DNA of 64,000 bases from Selaginella moellendorffii. Taxonomy: Eukaryota; Streptophyta; Lycopodiopsida; Selaginellales; Selaginellaceae. Shown here one piece after another: positions 1 through 10,471 of this stretch (positions are counted from its first letter, which is position 1; each line of letters opens with the position of its first letter). Under the pieces are notes generated by a model. That model did not search any database. It had not been told where the DNA came from and was given only the letters and a program-made list of their open reading frames with translations. The position numbers and the translations under genes were made by a program. Where the stretch lies: NCBI RefSeq assembly GCF_000143415.4, contig NW_003314278.1, positions 1,262,673 to 1,326,672 of the forward strand, read 5' to 3'.

Positions 1-239
1 CGATCAGAATTGTGATTGAACTTTGTCAAGAAAAGAGGAACAACTAAAGCCCATCACCAACATTCTTTAACAAAGTATCACACTCACCCTTCTAGAACTT
101 TCATAGGTAGCTTCATACTTGAGAAATCAACTTCTCAAGATATGTTAAGTTTCTCCACCAAACAACTTCAGCTCAAATCAAGAAAAAAACCAATGACTCA
201 TCCCATAAGGCAAACATTCAACCTATCGACTATGATGAA

Positions 240-620
240 GATGTACCATGCATCCCAATCACAATAGGAAAGAACAAAGTTATATAAGTAATCATCAACG
301 GCAAAGCAAATATCAACATTATCGAGTATTCAACTTGCAAAGCAATGGGACTTGGACCAATCCACTTTACACCCTTCAACATCAAGATGGCCGACAATCG
401 GAGTGTATAACCATCAGGAATCATGCACAACATTCCTATCAAGATTAAAGATCAAGAATTTAAGGTAATACTCAAGGAGGCGAAAGACCAACGCTGCTAC
501 AAAGTACTCCTCAAATGAGCTTGGCTCAAGAAAATATACATTATCACATATTTGAGGAATAATACCATCGCCCTTGGAGGACATAAAGATGCTCCACAAC
601 TATCTACCAGTATTGAAAAG
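240..620 (+). pseudogene. Retroviral-type aspartic protease region of the gypsy relict
   Basis: Conceptual translation across frames gives a retropepsin-like stretch (INGKANxNIIEYSTCKAMGLG, then a segment with ADNRS and a run ending IKIKDQEFKV). This normally releases Gag and Pol from the polyprotein. The same protein segment occurs on the reverse strand at about 28610-29000, where the reading is more continuous. Here frameshifts and stops break it. The first 240 bases upstream have no separate gene and are probably the gag-protease linker. Confidence 0.55.
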
Positions 621-963
621 AAGGTCGCAAAGAAATTCTAACTAACCACAATCAAACAATATGACTAGAATGAAGGACTCGACAGCTATGAAGAAGCTCA
701 AATCCCCAAATTAAAAACACTAATCTAAGTCGATCTCAACCAAATTATCCTGAAGAAAACAAGAAATCAAGATCCACAACTTCAAAATGAAGATTTCCAA
801 CACCAAGATTTGAAAGAAAAGACAACACCAGCACACATGAAAAAACAATGGAAACATTCAAGCATCAAACTTGAATAGTTTAAACTAATGCATCAACACA
901 TTCCACTCCAAGAACAACCAGGTCTACAACAAGAAGGATCACGACTTACACCAATACTCAACC

Positions 964-1838
964 TTGAAGAACCAGCTCAAGAAATTAACCTTGGAACACC
1001 TGAAGAACCAAAAGAACTTCATATTGCCCAAGAGCTTGATGAAGATTTTAAAACAAAAAAAACCTAACTACTTGACACTAATCAAAATATTTTCACCTGG
1101 TCCTAGACCGACTTATGAGGAATTCCACCTAAACTCTACACACATCGAATTAAACTTTTATCACAAGCGGTACCAGCAAAGCAATTAGCCTACCAAATGA
1201 ATCCCAACATACAAACCAAAGTCAAGGAAGAGCTTGACAAACTCGAAAATGTTGGATTCATCTTCACAATTCAAAATCCAAAATGGTTATCACCACTAAT
1301 CATTGTCCCCAAAAAGAACAAACTTAGGATTTGTGTCAACTATAAAAAGCTCAACGATACAACTCAAAAGGACACCTTTTCAATTCCATTCTTTGATAAA
1401 ATTCTTGATGCAGTTGCAGGATATGAAATGTACTCCTTTCTCAACGGCTTCAGGAGACACAATCAAGTATATATTGCGCTTGAAGATCAACACAAGACAG
1501 CTTTCATCAATCCATGGGGAGCATACACCTATCTTCTCATGCCTTATAGTCTCTCCAATGCACCATTCATGTTTCAATGGATCATCATTGACACTTTTCG
1601 AGAATATCTCACCAAATTTATGCAAGTATTTATGGATGACTTTAGTGTCTTCAACAACAAAGAAGATCATCTCCAATGCTTAGAGAAATGCTTCATCAAA
1701 TGCCATGAACACAATATCACATTGAACCCCAACAAGTGCATTTTCTTCATCAAATTAGGAATTCTACTTAGACATGTAGTTTCGAAAGAAGGAATCCTCA
1801 TCGACAAGGACAAGACCCTCATAATCACCAACATATAA
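964..1838 (+). pseudogene. Gypsy reverse transcriptase fragment
   Basis: A 213-codon frame from 1197 encodes fingers and palm of a Ty3/gypsy reverse transcriptase. It shows RICVNYKKLN, the SLSNAPFMFQ box and the active site as FMDDF in place of the usual YVDDI. The stretch 964-1188 carries the short conserved lead-in before reverse transcriptase (PGPRPTYEEF). A stop near 1836 breaks the link to the thumb and RNase H that follow. The position expected to hold the first catalytic Asp reads as FLNGFRRHNQ where family members have KLDLxSGYHQ, so the enzyme looks dead. Confidence 0.85.
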
Positions 1839-1860
1839 CATCCATTCAACATTTCAAGCC

Positions 1861-2655
1861 TTTGATTATTCCTCGGTAAGATGGGATACCATCAAAGATT
1901 CATCAAAGACTACGCCAAGATTGCAAAACCCATCATTGAACTCCTCAAGAAGAATCAAGCTTACAACTAGACTCAAGATTGTGAAAATGCCTTCATCAAC
2001 CTCAAGAATTCCCTCACCCAAGCTCCAATACTTGTTTAACCAAACTGGAACAAAGATTTCAACATCCAAGTCGACGCCTCCAACTACGCCCTCAGAGCGA
2101 TCCTTTTGCAACAACAAGAAGATCATAAAGACCAATCAATCTACTATGCAAGTCAAAGACTCAACTCAACCGAAATGAACTACACTACAACTGAAAAAGA
2201 AGCTCTAGCAATGATTTACGCACTCCAGAAGTTTCAACACTACCTACTCGGTGACTTCCTCCACCTTCTCAACAAAACGATCCTTACCGGCAGAACTGCA
2301 CAATGGTTTTTACTACTTCAAGAATACAACTTTGAGATCATCTACAAGCTTGGAAGAGAATATGAACAAGCCAACCATCTAAGCCGCATTACAACCGATG
2401 AACAACTGAAACACAACATGGAAGACTTTCCTAACTCTAATATCCTTTGAATTCACACATCAAAAACCTAGATGGACAACATCTATTACTACCTCACAAC
2501 AGTAACAATACCAAGTTTATATTCAACCTCTGACAAGCACAAGCAATTTGTCTTGAGGACAAGACTATATTCAGTCGTGCAAAGAAAACTAAAACAAGGG
2601 ACAACATTTTACGAAGATGTGCAAACCCAAAAGAAACACAAGATCTACTTGAAGA
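1861..2655 (+). pseudogene. Gypsy RT thumb, RNase H and integrase N-terminus
   Basis: In several frames, 1861-2100 reads as the RT connection (FIKDYAKIAKPI, then VDASNYALRAILLQQ). The frame 2106-2450 gives the RNase H core with STEMNYTTTEKEALAMIYAL and a block ending in AQWFLLLQEYNFEI, then GREYEQANHLSRI. The frame 2472-2666 matches the region before the integrase zinc finger (KQFVLRTRLYSVVQ). The coding sequence then breaks at 2661 inside an Ala-Tyr pair and continues at 16736. Stops near 1970, 2040 and 2450 show decay. Confidence 0.8.
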
Positions 2656-2661
2656 AGCCTA
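2656..2661. repeat. Target-site duplication, left copy (AGCCTA)
   Basis: AGCCTA here is repeated at 16730-16735. The flanking gypsy coding sequence reads EEAY before and AYYGGGHFA after, so a 6-bp duplication of host codons explains it. It marks 2662-16729 as one insertion event at its outer edges. The next base starts TGTAAG, a typical LTR-type end. Confidence 0.65.
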
Positions 2662-4250
2662 TGTAAGCCACAAATTTTTCCTTTCCAATTTGCCTGCTTA
2701 CCTCGTCTATCCGACCAACACTGCCTTGGTTTGTGCTAAGTTCCCTCGCCAAGGTTCTCGCGTATAGTACCAGCTCCTACTTGGTCCTACTTGGTTTCAG
2801 CTATTCACTGCACGAGTGACGGAGTGTTACCCATCCATCCACGGATTCCCAAATCACTCCCAATCCCACTCCCTGGGTTAGACTGGACTTAAGGTTCGGC
2901 TACACTCCCCACAGGCACAAGCAGCCAAGCACACCAAGCCTCTAGATTCCTAACACCCCTTGGTACCACAAGATTTGATCATGGGACCCTCTAAATCCTA
3001 AGCCTTGGGCTGCAACACTTGCTTCGGGACGTCGGGGCGGAACACCGTGGCCTAATGGCCCGGTATGGGTACCTCTACCCCCCCACTTCCATCCCGAAGG
3101 AAGGCCCAAGCCCCAAGGAAGGGCGAGGACCAATGAGCCACAAGGTACTCAAGTGGGGCACCACTCCACATGAGCCAAGAGCACCGCAGTCGGTTTCCCT
3201 TTCGGGAGTGGGAGCTGCTCTTGAGCACTTCCCTGGGTGGCCCCTCCGGCACCACTCAAGCCCATGCTCACTCCCACCCAAGGCCCCTAGGCCCCAGTCT
3301 CAACCTCAAGTCGGTTTGGAAGCCCCACTGAAGAGTTCCTTCAAGACTGGTTTCTGGACCTCACTATCCCTACTATACTTTTGGAACCCCCTGCAGCCCC
3401 CTCCCCCTGGGAGACGCACACTTTGGGCTTTCACCCCTTGACCCGTATTAGTACTCGGACTTAGTCTCTGGCTCGATCTTAGACTCGATCTCGGATCCGA
3501 CTTCGGATTCGGTCACGGAATCGATCTCGGACTCGATCTCGGACCCGATCTCGGACCTAACCTCGGACTCGACCTCAGACTTGGTCTCGGACCCGATTTC
3601 GGATCTCGGACTCCGTCTCGAGCTTGGTCTCGAACTCGGACTCGAACTCGGTCTCCGAGTCGGTCTCGGACTCGATTCCGGACTCTATCTCGAACCCGGT
3701 CTTAGAGTCGGTCTTGGACTCGAGCTTAGACTTGGTCTCATCCGATGAATTCTTTATCATTTTGGTCAACTTTCGGGGCTTCTTTAGCCTACGACACTTT
3801 GGCAAGTTGGTTCCTTACTCTTTGGTTCCTTACAACTCCACCACCCATAGAAGAAGTTTGATGCCCACATCGAACGTCTCTTTTTTTTTATCCTACGACT
3901 TGTTGACCATGTCTCTGGGGGCATCCCCCCACTTAGCGGTGTGCCTAAGTTAGCCTCCCCGGCCAAGAGCCCATGACAACGGAATATAGGTGTCCCTATA
4001 CTCCTCACCTCACCACGCCCTAGTATGGGGTCGGGACTTGAACCCAGCTTTGCTTTACTAGGGGGTTGGGATTCAAACCCAACCTCCGTAGAATACGTCT
4101 ACGGATTCGACATCCCCGCAGGGAGTCGGGCGTAGCTCCCTACGCTTGGTCGACCTAGCTAACCCATGCTAATTAGCTTACCTTCGGCGCGCCTTCGGGT
4201 CCCAACATATGCCACTTGCTCAACTTCACAAATTGATACTTTAATTGAAC
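2662..4250 (-). repeat. LTR-like end of left chromovirus copy
   Basis: The tract starts TGTAAGCCACAAATTTTTCC and is repeated in inverted orientation at about 9030-10471, including the terminal sequence. It lies directly downstream of the chromodomain end of the minus-strand polyprotein, where the 3' LTR should be. It holds a GC-rich part (2900-3440), a degenerate array of TCGGAC/TCGATC units (about 3455-3745) and two tRNA T-arm-like motifs (4030-4084). The open frames in the GC-rich part have no recognisable product. The exact inner LTR boundary is not fixed. Confidence 0.65.
3455..3745. repeat. Degenerate short tandem array (TCGGACTCGATC-type) in LTR
   Basis: About 290 bp is made of 6-bp steps such as TCGGAC, TCGATC, TCGGTC and TCGAAC. 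In one frame it reads as a Ser/Asp/Glu-rich low-complexity peptide, a by-product of the repeat. The same array occurs at 9460-9715 (inverted) and 16345-16640, so it belongs to the LTR family. Confidence 0.8.
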
Positions 4251-4650
4251 TTTGCATAAGTACATAGAGTTCTGCCTTGCAGAAATTCCTCCACTAAATC
4301 TCGCGCGTTCGCTAGGTTCTCCTCCGGTTCCCATGTTGCTTCGCAGTGTGGAAATCCTTTCCACTTCACATGGAACTCTCTCACCTCGCGTCCTTGTCAC
4401 TTGCTCTTGCGCGCATTGAGGATGGCCTCGACTTCGTATTCCTCTTCCCCTTGGATAACCTCAGGTAAAGGTCTTACTTGGTCCTTGCGAAGCGGATTCT
4501 GAAAATACAGCTTGAGTAAGTTCATGTGGAATATGGGATGCATCTTCCCCATCTCTCGAGGAAGTCGGAGACGGTAAGCCACTTTACCGATTCGAGCCTC
4601 AATCTCGTAAAGCCCCGCGAACCTGCTTAAGGAACTCAAGATCAATTCAT
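4250..4650 (-). pseudogene. Chromovirus integrase C-terminus with chromodomain
   Basis: Reading the minus strand, the integrase C-terminal module (AYRLRLPREMGKMHPIFHMN) is followed by a linker and a chromodomain-like segment: EYEVEAILNARKSK, then after a stop FHVKWKGFPHCEATWEPEENL. Chromodomains of this clade (Chromoviridae) bind modified histone tails and steer integration into heterochromatin. A TGA stop at about 4394-4396 separates the two parts. The same segment occurs on the plus strand at 8580-8990. Confidence 0.8.
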
Positions 4651-4670
4651 TTACAGGAATACATGCATTT

Positions 4671-5440
4671 TTACCTTTGGGTCAACTTCCGGCTGATCCC
4701 ACTCGGTAGCCTGAGGTTCTTGGTGTTCAGCCACACCTTCTCCCCAGCTTGGAACTCTACATCCCAGTGCTTCTGGTTCACGTACTTAGTTTGCCTTTGT
4801 TGAGTTCGTTCCAAGGAATCCCTCACTAGATTCCAAATGTTGAGTCTTTCTGCCGTGAATGCCTCCACTGCGGGTAACTCTCCATGATACTCGGCCACGC
4901 CGAGTTCCACAGGACCTTCAATAGCTCGCCCATTGATGACTTCCCATGGACTCACCCCGATACTCGAATGTGGTGAGTTGTTATAACACATTTCCGCAAG
5001 TCCCAAATGACTTACCCAATCAGTCTGGTTTCCCGAGATATAGCATCGCAAATAATCCTCCAGCTGCCTATTCACCCTTTCCGTTTGTCCATCTGTCAAG
5101 AAGTGTTAGTGCCACCAAACTTGACTTAATACCCCATACCTGTCTGTGGGTGATAGGCTGTACTGAATTTCAACTTGGTGCGATACTATTCCAGGAGAGT
5201 CCTCCAGAACCTACTAGTGAAAATCTTATCTCGATCTGAGATGATCTCCTCCGGCCTTCCCCGTACTCAAACCACTTGTTCGAAGAACAGCTTCGCCACA
5301 CCTTCCGCATCCACTTCCATTGTGGTGGGTATGAAATGTGCCATTTTCAAAAATCGGTCCACCACCACGAATATCACATCAAACCCCTCGCTTGGGGGAA
5401 GTCCCATGATGAAGTCCATCGTAAGACATTTCCACGGACG
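4671..5440 (-). pseudogene. Chromovirus integrase core (left copy)
   Basis: The 142-codon frame 4671-5099 encodes the end of the integrase core: TDGQTERVNRQLEDYLRCYI with the catalytic Glu, then CYNNSPHSSIGVSPWEVING. Upstream to about 5440, broken frames give the start of the core (TMDFI, VVVDRF, a DRDKIF-type second Asp). The usual zinc-finger portion is missing because the sequence jumps directly from RNase H at about 5440, so this copy has an internal deletion relative to the plus-strand copy. It is not functional. Confidence 0.8.
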
Positions 5441-6690
5441 AAGTCCGAAGCATCCGTTTCTACCTCAAAGTCCTTACCAAAGTGTGGTAATGCCAACACA
5501 AGAGCCTTCCTCAACTTCCCTTTGAGGTGGACGAATGCCGCCTGGCATTCCGCTATCCATACCATCTTCCCTTTTCCTGTTTGGTCTGTTAAGGGTAGGG
5601 CTACTCTCGAATAGTGTCTGATAAACTTTCGGTAGTAGTTGCATAGCCCCAAGAACGCCCTCAACTCATGTACATTCGATGGTCGCTCGCATTCCTGGAT
5701 CGCTTGGACCTTCTCCGGGTCCACCTTGAGCCCGTCCTGGCCCACCACATGCCCGAGAAACTTTACCTCTTGTTGAGCAAAGTCACATTTGCTCTCTTTA
5801 GCATACAGTTTGTGTTCCTTTAGTTTCTCAAACACCTTCGCCAAGTGTTTGGCATGTTCCTCTAGCGTCTCGCTATAGATCAGGATGTCGTCGATATAAA
5901 CGACCACGAAGTGAGCCAGATAGGGTACAAAGATGTGGTTCATCAATGCTGAAAACGTTGCCGGTGCATTGCACAGCCCAAAGGGCATCACCAGAAACTC
6001 AAAGCTCCTATACCTCGTTCGACAGGTTGTCTTCTCGATATCTTCCTCAGCTACCCTGATCTGGTAGTATCCTGACTTTAGGTCAATCCTCGAGAAGTAT
6101 TTTGCCTTTGCCAACCTATCGAACAGGTCCTCAATCCTTGGTAAAGGGTACTTGTTCTTCTTTGTATACTTGTTGAGCAACCGGTAATCTATGCACATGC
6201 GCATAGATCCATCTTTCTTTTTCACAAATAACACCGGCGCCCCATACGGCGACTTGCTCAACCTAACATACCCTTTGTCCACCAACTCCTTTAGTTGGCA
6301 CTTGAGCTCCTTGAGTTCTTTTTCGTTCAAACAATAGGGGGGACGAACCACCGCCTCAGCACCCTTGACCAGCTCAATCTTATGTTCTATCGGTCGTACG
6401 GGGGGCAACCCCGCCGGTAACTCATCCGGCATGGTATCCTGGAATTGGTCCAACATCCGTTGGATCACTAAAGGTACTTCTTTCGTTCCTGTCTTTTTGT
6501 CACTCTTCACCGAGAGTAAGCACAAAAATGCTGCCTTAGTTCCTTTAGTGAGTTGTCCTCTCGTGGACACCAGGTTTAAACAGGATTCTTTGGCCTTGCT
6601 TTGCCCTACCTTTAGATCCTGGGCCTCCACCCTAGATCTTCTTCTCGCCAGTACCACAAGGTTCCTACCTTGTCCATCCAGGGCTACCAC
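5440..6690 (-). pseudogene. Chromovirus reverse transcriptase and start of RNase H
   Basis: A long frame of about 430 codons starts near 6690. It holds a Gag-Pol linker, the primer-grip region [51 protein letters not shown] with the first catalytic Asp, [10 protein letters not shown], and the intact active site YIDDILIYS. The thumb ([16 protein letters not shown]) and the first RNase H strand ([10 protein letters not shown]) follow. The frame then runs directly into integrase sequence at about 5440, so the rest of RNase H is deleted. RT residues look intact, but gag, a 5' LTR and full RNase H are absent. It is the best-preserved pol fragment of the window. Confidence 0.9.
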
Positions 6691-6924
6691 GAACCGATTG
6701 AATCAATCCATTCCGAAGATCATGTCAAATCCCGCCATGTCTAACACGGTGAAATCCATATCCACTTTCCATGTCCCTACATTGACTCTCGTTTGTCGAA
6801 GTACCTCATCGGTGCTTTGGCTACCTTGAACAAACTCTATAGTCCTTGGTTCACCTAGCCATTGCACCATTAGTCCGGATTGCCAAAAGGAAGATGGTAT
6901 GGACAGCAGAATGCGAGGTGACAT
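6690..6924 (-). pseudogene. Chromovirus aspartic protease fragment
   Basis: Minus-strand codons upstream of the reverse transcriptase read VNVGTWKVDMDFTVLDMAG followed by FDMIFGMD, the C-terminal half of a retropepsin (the ILGMDWL-type element). The N-terminal half with the catalytic DSGA motif is not present. The sequence switches at about 6885 to plus-strand RNase H, which is the centre of the head-to-head junction. Confidence 0.7.
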
Positions 6925-7331
6925 TTGTCCACCTCAAAGGGAAGTTGAGAAAGGCTCTCGTGTTGGCATTACCAGACTTTGGTAAGGACTTTGAGGTAGA
7001 AACGGATGCTTCAGACTTCGCGTTGGGCGCAGTTTTGAAGCAAGACAATCACTCAGTAGTGTTCTTCTTGAAGAAGTTGGACAAGGCTTAACGGAAGTGG
7101 CCTGCCCATGAGAAAGAATTATTTGCTGTGGTTAAGGCGCTCAAGGAGTGGCGACACTACCTTGGGAGACACTTCAAAGTTTACATGGACAATGTGGCAA
7201 CAAATCACTTTTTGTCACAGCCTGACCTGAGGGGGAAACAAGGTCAGTGGGCCAATGTTTTGGTTGAGTTTGATTGCGAGATTTTGTACAAGCATGGGAA
7301 GAGCAACATCGTGGCAGATGCGCTAAGTTGA
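6886..7331 (+). pseudogene. Chromovirus RNase H (right copy)
   Basis: The plus strand begins abruptly with KRKMVWTAECEVTFVHLKGK, the end of the RT connection. It continues with [19 protein letters not shown] (catalytic Asp), a stop at 7089, then HEKELFAVVKALKEWRHYL (catalytic Glu), YMDN (catalytic Asp) and the terminal NIVADALS. This covers a full RNase H with one stop. The segment 6886-7020 is the inverted repeat of 5440-5640 in the left copy. The reverse transcriptase proper is absent from this copy. Confidence 0.85.
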
Positions 7332-7385
7332 AAAGTGAGCTTGAAGTTGGCGATATCCAACATAACAACAACCTTTTAGGATGAT

Positions 7386-7740
7386 GTGCGGATAGCATAT
7401 GAAAACGATGGTCTAGCACAAGAGGTGTTGCTGCGGAATCTGGAAGCACGGGAAGCTCACCAGAAAGGTGAGCTGCCAACGGAAGAGAAAACGGGCTATG
7501 CGGAATGCAATGGACTCATCTATTACAAGCAAACAAGGGTGTATGTTCTAGAAGGGGAACTAAGGAAGGTAGCCTTAGAGGAGTGTCATAACAGACCTTT
7601 TGCGGGACACCACGGAGTGCCCAAGATGATAGGCTTACTCAAGAGGAAGTATCGCTGGCCAGATATGGCTAAAGACGTCTCAAGACTATGTAAAGACATG
7701 TCCAACATGTTAGCAGGTCAAAGCCGTGACTAAGGCTAGT
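7386..7740 (+). pseudogene. Chromovirus integrase zinc-finger region
   Basis: This frame encodes the part deleted from the left copy: GLIYYKQTRVYV and HNRPFAGHHGVPKMIGLLKR with the His residues of the HHCC finger. YRWPDMAKDVSRLCKDM follows, where the first Cys is kept and the second is disturbed (SNML). The frame ends at 7733 and the core follows in another frame. Its presence here shows the ancestral element was complete. Confidence 0.8.
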
Positions 7741-8560
7741 GGGGGCTTGTTGCAAAGCATTCTAATCCCAGATCGTCCGTGGAAATGTCTTACGATGGAC
7801 TTCATCACGGGACTCCCCCCAAGCGGGGGGTTCGATGCGATATTCGTGGTGGTGGACTAATTTTCGAAGATGGCACATTTCATACCCACCACAACGGAAG
7901 TGGATGCGGAAGGTGTGGCGAAGCTATTCTTAGAACAAGTGGTTTGAGTGCGGGGAAGGCTAGAAGAGATAATCTCAGATCGAGATAAGATTTTCACTAG
8001 TAGGTTCTGGAGAACTCTCTTAAAACAATATCACACTAAGTTGAAATTCAGCACAACCTATCACCCACAGACAGGTATGGGGTATTAAGTCAAGTTTGAT
8101 AGCACTAACACTTCTTGACAGATGAACAGACGGAAAGGGTGAATAGGCAGCTGGAGGATTATTTGCGATGCCATATCTCAGGAGACCAAACCAATTGGGT
8201 AAGTCATTTGGGACTTGCGGAAATGTGTTATAACAACTCACCATATTCGAGTATTGGGGTGAGTCCATGGGAAGTCATCAATGGGCGAGCTATTGAAGGT
8301 CCTGTGGAACTCGGTGTGGCTGAGTATCATAGAGAGTTACCCGTGGTGGAGGCATTCACGGCGGAAAGACTCAACATTTTGGAATCTAGTGAGGGATTCC
8401 TTGGAACGAGCTTAACAAAGGCAAACTAAATACACGAACCAGAAGCGTTGGGATGTAGAGTTTCAATCTAGGGAGAAGGTGTGGCTAAACACCAAGAACC
8501 TCAGGCTACCAAATGGGATCAGCCGGAAGTTGACCCAAAGGTAAAAATGCATGTATTCCA
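7741..8560 (+). pseudogene. Chromovirus integrase core (right copy)
   Basis: Across frames 7779-8429 one sees the core start ([15 protein letters not shown], first Asp), the VVVD...MAHF region, [11 protein letters not shown] (second Asp) and TERVNRQLEDYLRCHI (catalytic Glu), then CYNNSPYSSIGVSPWEVING. Frameshifts lie near 7840, 7960 and 8395. The sequence is the inverted counterpart of 4671-5440. Confidence 0.8.
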
Positions 8561-8995
8561 TAAATGAATTGATCTTGAGTTCCTTAAGCAGGTTCGCAGG
8601 GCCTTATGAGATTGAGGCATGAATCGGTAAAGTGGCTTACTGTCTCCAACTTTCTCGAGAGATGGGGAAGATGCACCCAGTGTTCCACGTGAACTTACTC
8701 AAGCCATACTTTGAGGATCTGCTTCGCAAGGACCAAGTAAGGCCTTTACCTGAGGTTATCCAAAGGGAAGAGGAATACAAAGTCGAGGACATCCTCAATG
8801 CGCGCAAGAGCAAGTGACAAGGACATGAGATGAGAGAGTTCCATGTGAAGTGGAAAGGAGTTTCACATTACGAAACAACATGGGAACTGAAGGAGAACCT
8901 AGCAAACGCACAAGATCTAGTGAAGGAATTTCTGCAAGGCAGAACTTTATGTACTTATGCAAAGTTCAATTAAAGTATCAATTTGTGAAGTTGAG
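8560..8995 (+). pseudogene. Chromovirus integrase C-terminus and chromodomain (right copy)
   Basis: The frame from about 8584 gives the integrase C-terminal module (CLQLSREMGKMHPVFHVNLL) and, past a stop at about 8815, the chromodomain-like segment (FHVKWKGVSHYETTWELKEN). It is the inverted counterpart of 4250-4650 and ends just before the LTR-like end. Confidence 0.78.
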
Positions 8996-9029
8996 CAATA
9001 GCATATGTTGGGACGTTAAGGCGCGCCGA

Positions 9030-10471
9030 AAGTAAGCTAATTAGCATGGGTTAGATAAGTCGACAAGGCGTAGAGAACTATGCCCCACTCCCCACGGGGA
9101 TGTTGAATCCATAGACGTATTCTACGGAGGTTGGGTTCGAGTCCTAACCCCCTAGTAAAGCAAGATTGGGTTCAAGTCCCAACCCCATACTAGGGCGTGG
9201 TGGGGTAAGGAATATAAGGACACCTGTATTCCGTTGTCATGGGCTTTTGGCCAGGGAGACTAACTTAGGCACACTGCTAAGTGGGGGGATGCCCTTGGAG
9301 ACATGGTCAACAAGTCGTAGGATAAAAAGAGACGTTCAATGTGGGCATCGAACTTCTTCTATGGGTTGTAAAGTTGTAAGGAACCAACTCCCTGAGGTGT
9401 TGTAGGCTAAAGGATCCCCGAAAGCATGACCAAAATGACAAAGAGTTCATCGGATAGGACTGAGTTTGAGATCGAGTCCAAGACCAACTCTGAGACCGAG
9501 TTCGAGATAAAGACCGGAATTGAGTTCGAGGCCGACTTGGAGACCGAGTTCAAGACCGAGTTCGAGACGAAGTCTGAAATCCGAGAATCGGGTCCAAGAC
9601 CGAGTCCAAAGTCAAGTCCGAAGTTGAGTCTGAGATCGGGTCCGAGACTGAATCCGAAGTCGGGTCCGAGATCGAGTCCGAGATTGAGCCCGAGACCAAG
9701 TCTGAGTACTAATATGGGTCAAGGGGTGAAAGCCCAAAGCATGCGTCTCCCAGGGGGGGCGGGCTGCAGGGGGTTCCAAAAGTATAGTAGGGATAGTGAC
9801 GTCCAGGAACCAATCTTGAAGGAACTCTCCAGTGGTGCTTCCAAACTGACTTGAGGTTGAGACTAGGGCCAAGGGGCCTTGGGTGGGAGTGAGCATGGAC
9901 TCAGGTGGTGCCGGAGGGGCCACCCAAGAAAGTGCTCAAGAGCAACTCCCACTCCCGAAAGGGAAACCGATTGCGGTGCTTCCGGCTCATGTGGAGTGGT
10001 GAGTACCTTGTGGCTCATTGGTTCTCGCCCTTCCCTTCGGGATGGAAGTGGGGGGGTAGAGGTACCCATACCGGGGCGTTATGCCATGGTGTTTCGCCCC
10101 GGTGTCCCGAAGCAAATGTTGCACCCAAGAGTTGGGATTTAGAGGGTCCTATGATCAAGTCTTGTGGTACCGAAGGATGTTAGGAACCTAGAGGCTTGGT
10201 GTGCTTGGCTGTTTGTGCCTGCGGGGAGTGTAGCTGAACCTTAAATCTAGTCTAACCCGGGGAGGGGGATTAGGAGAGATTTGGGGATCCGTGGATGGAT
10301 GGCTAACACTCCGTTGCTCGTGTAGTGAGTAGCTAAAACTAAGTTGGACCAAGTAGGAGCTGGTACCATAAGCGGGAACCTTGGCGAGGGAACTTAGCAA
10401 AAGCCAAGGTAGTGTTAGACGGGTAGACGAGGTAAGCTGGCAAATTAGAAAGGAAAAATTTGTGGCTTACA
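9030..10471 (+). repeat. LTR-like end of right chromovirus copy
   Basis: This is the inverted copy of 2662-4250, closing with the complement of the TGTAAG end at 10471. It contains two T-arm-like motifs (9129-9187), a degenerate short-unit array (9460-9715) and the GC-rich part (9720-10250). Similarity to the left end stays high over more than 1.4 kb, so the two ends were made together or share a recent source. Confidence 0.7.

Noticed and set aside
2942-3441. GC-rich open frames on both strands
   Set aside because: They lie in an LTR-like end, recur in each LTR copy with frame changes, and have no domain.
9129-9187. tRNA genes
   Set aside because: Only T-arm-like hairpins are present; no acceptor stem, D-arm or anticodon arm could be found around them.
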